The notes under the pieces are model-generated. The model was not told the origin of the DNA. It saw nothing but the letters and a program-made list of their open reading frames with translations, and did no database searches. A stretch of DNA of 64,000 nt from Microcebus murinus (lineage: Eukaryota; Chordata; Mammalia; Primates; Cheirogaleidae): assembly GCF_040939455.1 (NCBI RefSeq), contig NC_134117.1, positions 50,834,001 through 50,898,000 on the forward strand, read 5' to 3'. Of this stretch, positions 59,998 to 64,000 are shown piece by piece (the stretch's first letter is position 1; each line of letters opens with the position of its first letter). A program made the translations under genes and the position numbers.

Positions 59998-62214
59998 GCT
60001 TTTTCTGTTATCGTAAGTGGGTATGGGCATGTCCCAGAAAAGACTGAGATGGGAGAAATAACTCTGCTGCTACAATAGAGAAACAACAGAGAGGAAAATG
60101 TGGCCCTTCTTTCTAATAGATGCAAATGAAACAATTTTATTGATAATATTGTATGTTATAGAATATGCCATGTAATTTACATATAAAGAATAATAATTCT
60201 AGGTATTTATTATAGGAATCCTTCTCAGCTTTCACCCTCACAATTATCCCAACCTCCTTTCCAGCTCCAAATTTACATTCTGGCTTCATTTTCCTTCTTA
60301 GTATGTTAACATCACCAATGCCAGAAACATTTCTTAAATGCTCTTTTTTTATAACTATACGATTTCTTCTAATCGTATAGTTTCTTTCCATCTTCTAATT
60401 ACAGGAATTCCAGTGACATGCAAACAGGCATAAACATGAAAAAACACATGTAATGTGGCCCTTGACCAGTATGTGGGGATGTGTTCATGCATTTGAAATT
60501 CTAGTGTATTAACTTCAGTCACTACTCTTTCTTAACAGATAAAGTTTTAAAACTGTCCTGCTGTTTGTGACAGTAAAGAACAAAATTGTGTTTAGAAACA
60601 AAGACTTAACTGCATGATAAACTATGCTTTAAAATTAATCTTAAACCAGAGCAATCATATGGTGAAGATTCTGTGATTTCTAAATTAATAGTGAGAATTA
60701 CCAAAGAATAATAATACAGTAAAAAATGTGATATCCATACCTACACGAAGCTTTTCAATCTATGTGTCTTTATTTTAAAGAAAACAGAGTTAAAATAGGA
60801 ATAAGGAGCAGTAATGTCAACTATTATAGCTTATCAGTCATACTTTTGGGTATCAAATTGAACTATTTTGTTGCTACTGATTTTGAAGGGTCTTATAAAG
60901 ATATTTGAGGTTGGAAAGTTCTAATTTAGCTGTCAGAAATATAAAATCTGGGAAGAATATTTATGTATATTTTTAAATTGCATGACTCACTGCCCTCAAA
61001 TAGGACTAAAACTAATTGTTACTGTAGATCTTTGTCGAATTAACAGTACTGCTTGTTTTACTAGTAATTAGCCAGAGCATGACTATCTTAATCTACTGAG
61101 TAACACTACTTTGATAGTAATGTTATAAAGGAGACAGCCTTGCTAAGCATCTTATTTTAGTATCACTTTTTATAATAGGAACTGACAAACACATTTCAGA
61201 TTCTTAATTAGGCATTAAAATTTTTACGAAAGTAACACAGAGTATCACAAAAGTAAGAAGATAGAAAATCTTTTTGACCCTCCTCCCCCAAATTCCTTAT
61301 GTTAATTGTACTCCTTATGTTTATAGAACCAATTATTGGTCGTCTTTAGCATACAGATAACTTTTATGCACATTGATTGCAAATTTTTAAAAAATGTCTA
61401 CTGCTACTCATGCTTCTTTTGGAAAACTGAAAAATATTGTCCTAATAGTTGGTATCCAGAAATAAATATAAAACACTGCCGTTTTTATGGACAGATTTTC
61501 ATTAGAGTTTGATAAATGTGCTCTTATAATCTCAATGTAAGATCTGATAGCCTAAAACTACAGTTGAGAAGTAGTGACTAGGAAGGACAGAGTGTTCCTA
61601 GAAGACAAATTATAGTTGCCACCTCCACATTGCCTAAATACAGTTTAACCATATTAAAATGACAGAAATGTTTGTCCAAGAAAAATATCATGCAGTTTAA
61701 GATGCTGTTTTACCTATTTAAAAAAAAAAAAAAAAAAGCCAAACAAGAAAAATTACTCTTTGTAAATATGGAATCTTAAGGAGTGAATTGAAGTGTGTGC
61801 TGTTCACTTACCACAAACAACAACTTCATCTGTTCAGTCTTTAAAAGGAAGCATTACCCAGCAAGCTAACTTTCAAGGAGCAGCTTTCAAACTGCTTCCA
61901 TTCACTAGCTCTGATAATGTTGACAATAAAATAGAAATCCTGTAGAATGGTTTTTAGGGTTGAAGTTGTTAGAATTGTTAGAAGTTAGAATTGTTCTTAG
62001 TGTTGAAATACCTTTCTTTATTTCTAAAGGATTGCATAATCAGAGAATATAAGTATATACTAATTAATCTACAATAAAGGTGAAAAATCTTATCCTCTAA
62101 TTCAGTTACAAATAGACTGGATAAAGGTATTTTGTGTAAAACTCTTCTGTTTTAAATTTAAATTTGCTTAGTATAGGGAGCTCTCATTTTAAAAAATTAA
62201 AATAACTTTTATTT
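59998..62214. other. Intergenic unique AT-rich stretch
   Basis: 2.2 kb with no recognised repeat or gene, containing an A18 run at about 61720. No MYPN exon recognised. Confidence 0.55.
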
Positions 62215-62228
62215 AAAATATTAATGCT

Positions 62229-62577
<349 letters not shown>

Positions 62578-62649
62578 AAAATATTAATGCTTACTGTTAA
62601 TTTAAACAATTCAGTAAAGAAAAAAATAACTATAAGAAATACTACCCCA

Positions 62650-62965
62650 GGCCGGGCGCTGTGGCTCACGCCTGTAATCCTAGCTCTTGGGAGGCCGAGG
62701 CGGGCGGATTGCTCAAGGTCAGGAGTTCAAAACCAGCCTGAGCAAGAGCGAGACCCCGTCTCTACTATAAATAGAAAGAAATTAATTGGCCAACTGATAT
62801 ATATATATAAAAATTAGCCGGGCATGGTGGCGCATGCCTGTAGTCCCAGCTACTCGGGAGGCTGAGGCAGAAGGATCACTCGAGCCCAGGAGTTTGAGGT
62901 TGCTGTGAGCTAGGCTGACGCCATGGCACTCACTCTAGCCTGGGCAACAAAGCGAGACTCTGTCT

Positions 62966-63002
<37 letters not shown>
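62650..63002 (+). repeat. Alu, plus, 'gcgctgtgg' subfamily, 37-A tail
   Basis: Perfect target duplication agaaatactacccca at 62635-62649 and 63003-63017. The uninterrupted A-tail of about 37 is the longest in the window, a sign of recent insertion. Confidence 0.97.
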
Positions 63003-63005
<3 letters not shown>

Positions 63006-63017
63006 AATACTACCCCA

Positions 63018-63487
63018 AGAGATACATACTAACATCATATTGAGCAATATTCCAATATCTTTCCATACTTCAAAGTGTATTGTGCACACATAAAGGTCAA
63101 TATAATTTTATCCAATGGATCTTGGAGTTTTGTAACCTATTTTTACTCAACAAGGTGCTAAGGACCTCCTTCCAAGTATTAGGAAGCCTAGTTATATTCA
63201 TATGGAAGACGTATCCAGACCATGAACCTACAGGTGCAGTTATCCACAGATATAAATAAATAATGGACATGTTCAGTCTTATTCAAGTTGAATAAAAATC
63301 CTAAGGTGAATGTGTTCAGATGTGTCTTATTTTGTTGATAGTCATCACTTGGGCTTTGAATACCTGGAATGGCTTCTCTAGGTTCTTCAACTCCTCTGGC
63401 TCCATGGAATAGCAAAATGATCAGGGAGATATAAAAGAGAATTTTGATATGCTGCATAGAGTTTTCCATATTGTCTGCTTCACTTGC
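63018..63487. other. Intergenic stretch with an orphan minus-strand open frame
   Basis: Holds a 93-codon minus frame (63469-63188) that starts with ATG and a hydrophobic segment after MENSMQHIK. No family recognised and not supported as a gene; see findings. Confidence 0.4.
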
Positions 63488-63499
63488 ATACTTATATTC

Positions 63500-63830
63500 T
63501 TTTTTTTTTTTTTTTGAGACAGAGTCTCGCTTTCTTGCCTAGGCTAGAGTGAGTGCCGTGGCGTCAGCCTAGCTCACAGCAACCTCAAACTCCTGGGCTC
63601 AAGCAATCCTCCTGCCTCAGCCTCCCGAGTAGCTGGGACTACAGGCATGCGCCACCATGCCCGGCTGATTTTTATATTATATATATTAGTTGGCCAATTA
63701 ATTTCTTTCTATTTTTATGGTAGAGACGGGGTCTCGCTCAGGCTGGTTTTGAACTCCTGACTTTGAGCAATCCGCCCGCCTCGGCCTCCCAGAGTGCTGG
63801 GATTACAGGCGTGAGCCACCTCGCCCGGCC
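63500..63830 (-). repeat. Alu, minus, 'ccataaaaatag' subfamily
   Basis: Target duplication atacttatattcttt at about 63488 and 63831-63845. Nearly identical in diagnostic sites to the 43452 and 12162 copies. Confidence 0.96.
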
Positions 63831-64000
63831 ATACTTATATTCTTTAAGTTAATAAGCAGTTTGTTTGCTTATTCCAATAACATATAAATACATAATATCT
63901 TTGCTTTGGGGCTGTAACTATTTCAAACTTCATCCCTCCTCCATGGCCTCAGTTCAGAATATCATCAATTTTATTATTTTTTTTTATTATTTTTAAAGAT

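Overview
This is a vertebrate nuclear window from a primate, and the repeats point to a strepsirrhine, most likely a lemur. About 25 dimeric Alu elements carry a roughly 30-base stretch between 'ctataaatag' and 'ttagccgggc' (core 'attggccaactaatata') that haplorhine Alus lack. There is also a TTAA-flanked piggyBac-like miniature element, a type reported from mouse lemur. The only protein-coding gene I can support is the 5' part of HERC4, on the minus strand. It encodes an E3 ubiquitin ligase with an N-terminal RCC1-like domain and a C-terminal HECT domain.

HERC4 layout, in transcript order: a CpG-island promoter and untranslated exon 1 (about 55.07-55.3 kb), exon 2 with the ATG (52940-53240, ATG at 53165), exon 3 (27761-27920), exon 4 (22770-22846), exon 5 (18930-19151), exon 6 (17722-17813) and exon 7 (11385-11515). 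All junctions have GT/AG signals and the phases join without a break into residues 1-303, most of the RCC1-like propeller. Later exons, including the HECT domain, must lie below position 1. Intron 2 is about 25 kb. No gene is supported upstream of the promoter (55.6-64 kb). In human the next gene in that direction is MYPN, and I see none of its exons here.

Region by region: 0.4-9.1 kb is an old near-full-length L1 (+) interrupted by three Alus, an AT-rich tract and a 5'-truncated L1 on the minus strand. 9-36 kb holds exons 3-7 among many Alus, L1 and L2 fragments and a young L1 3' end. 36-53 kb is intron 2, with Alus, MIRs, a piggyBac-like MITE split by an Alu, an old minus-strand L1 and long unique AT-rich stretches. 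54.7-55.6 kb is the CpG island. 55.6-64 kb holds two MaLR-type LTRs, a clean solo LTR with 5-bp duplications, an L2 fragment and a cluster of young Alus.

I found no evidence of a previously undescribed gene system. The most useful leads are the nested piggyBac-like MITE, the solo LTR with a tandem-repeat U3, two apparently young lemur Alu subfamilies defined by shared diagnostic changes, and a same-subfamily inverted Alu pair bracketing HERC4 exon 7. All family assignments come from reading the sequence against remembered consensus features. No search was run.
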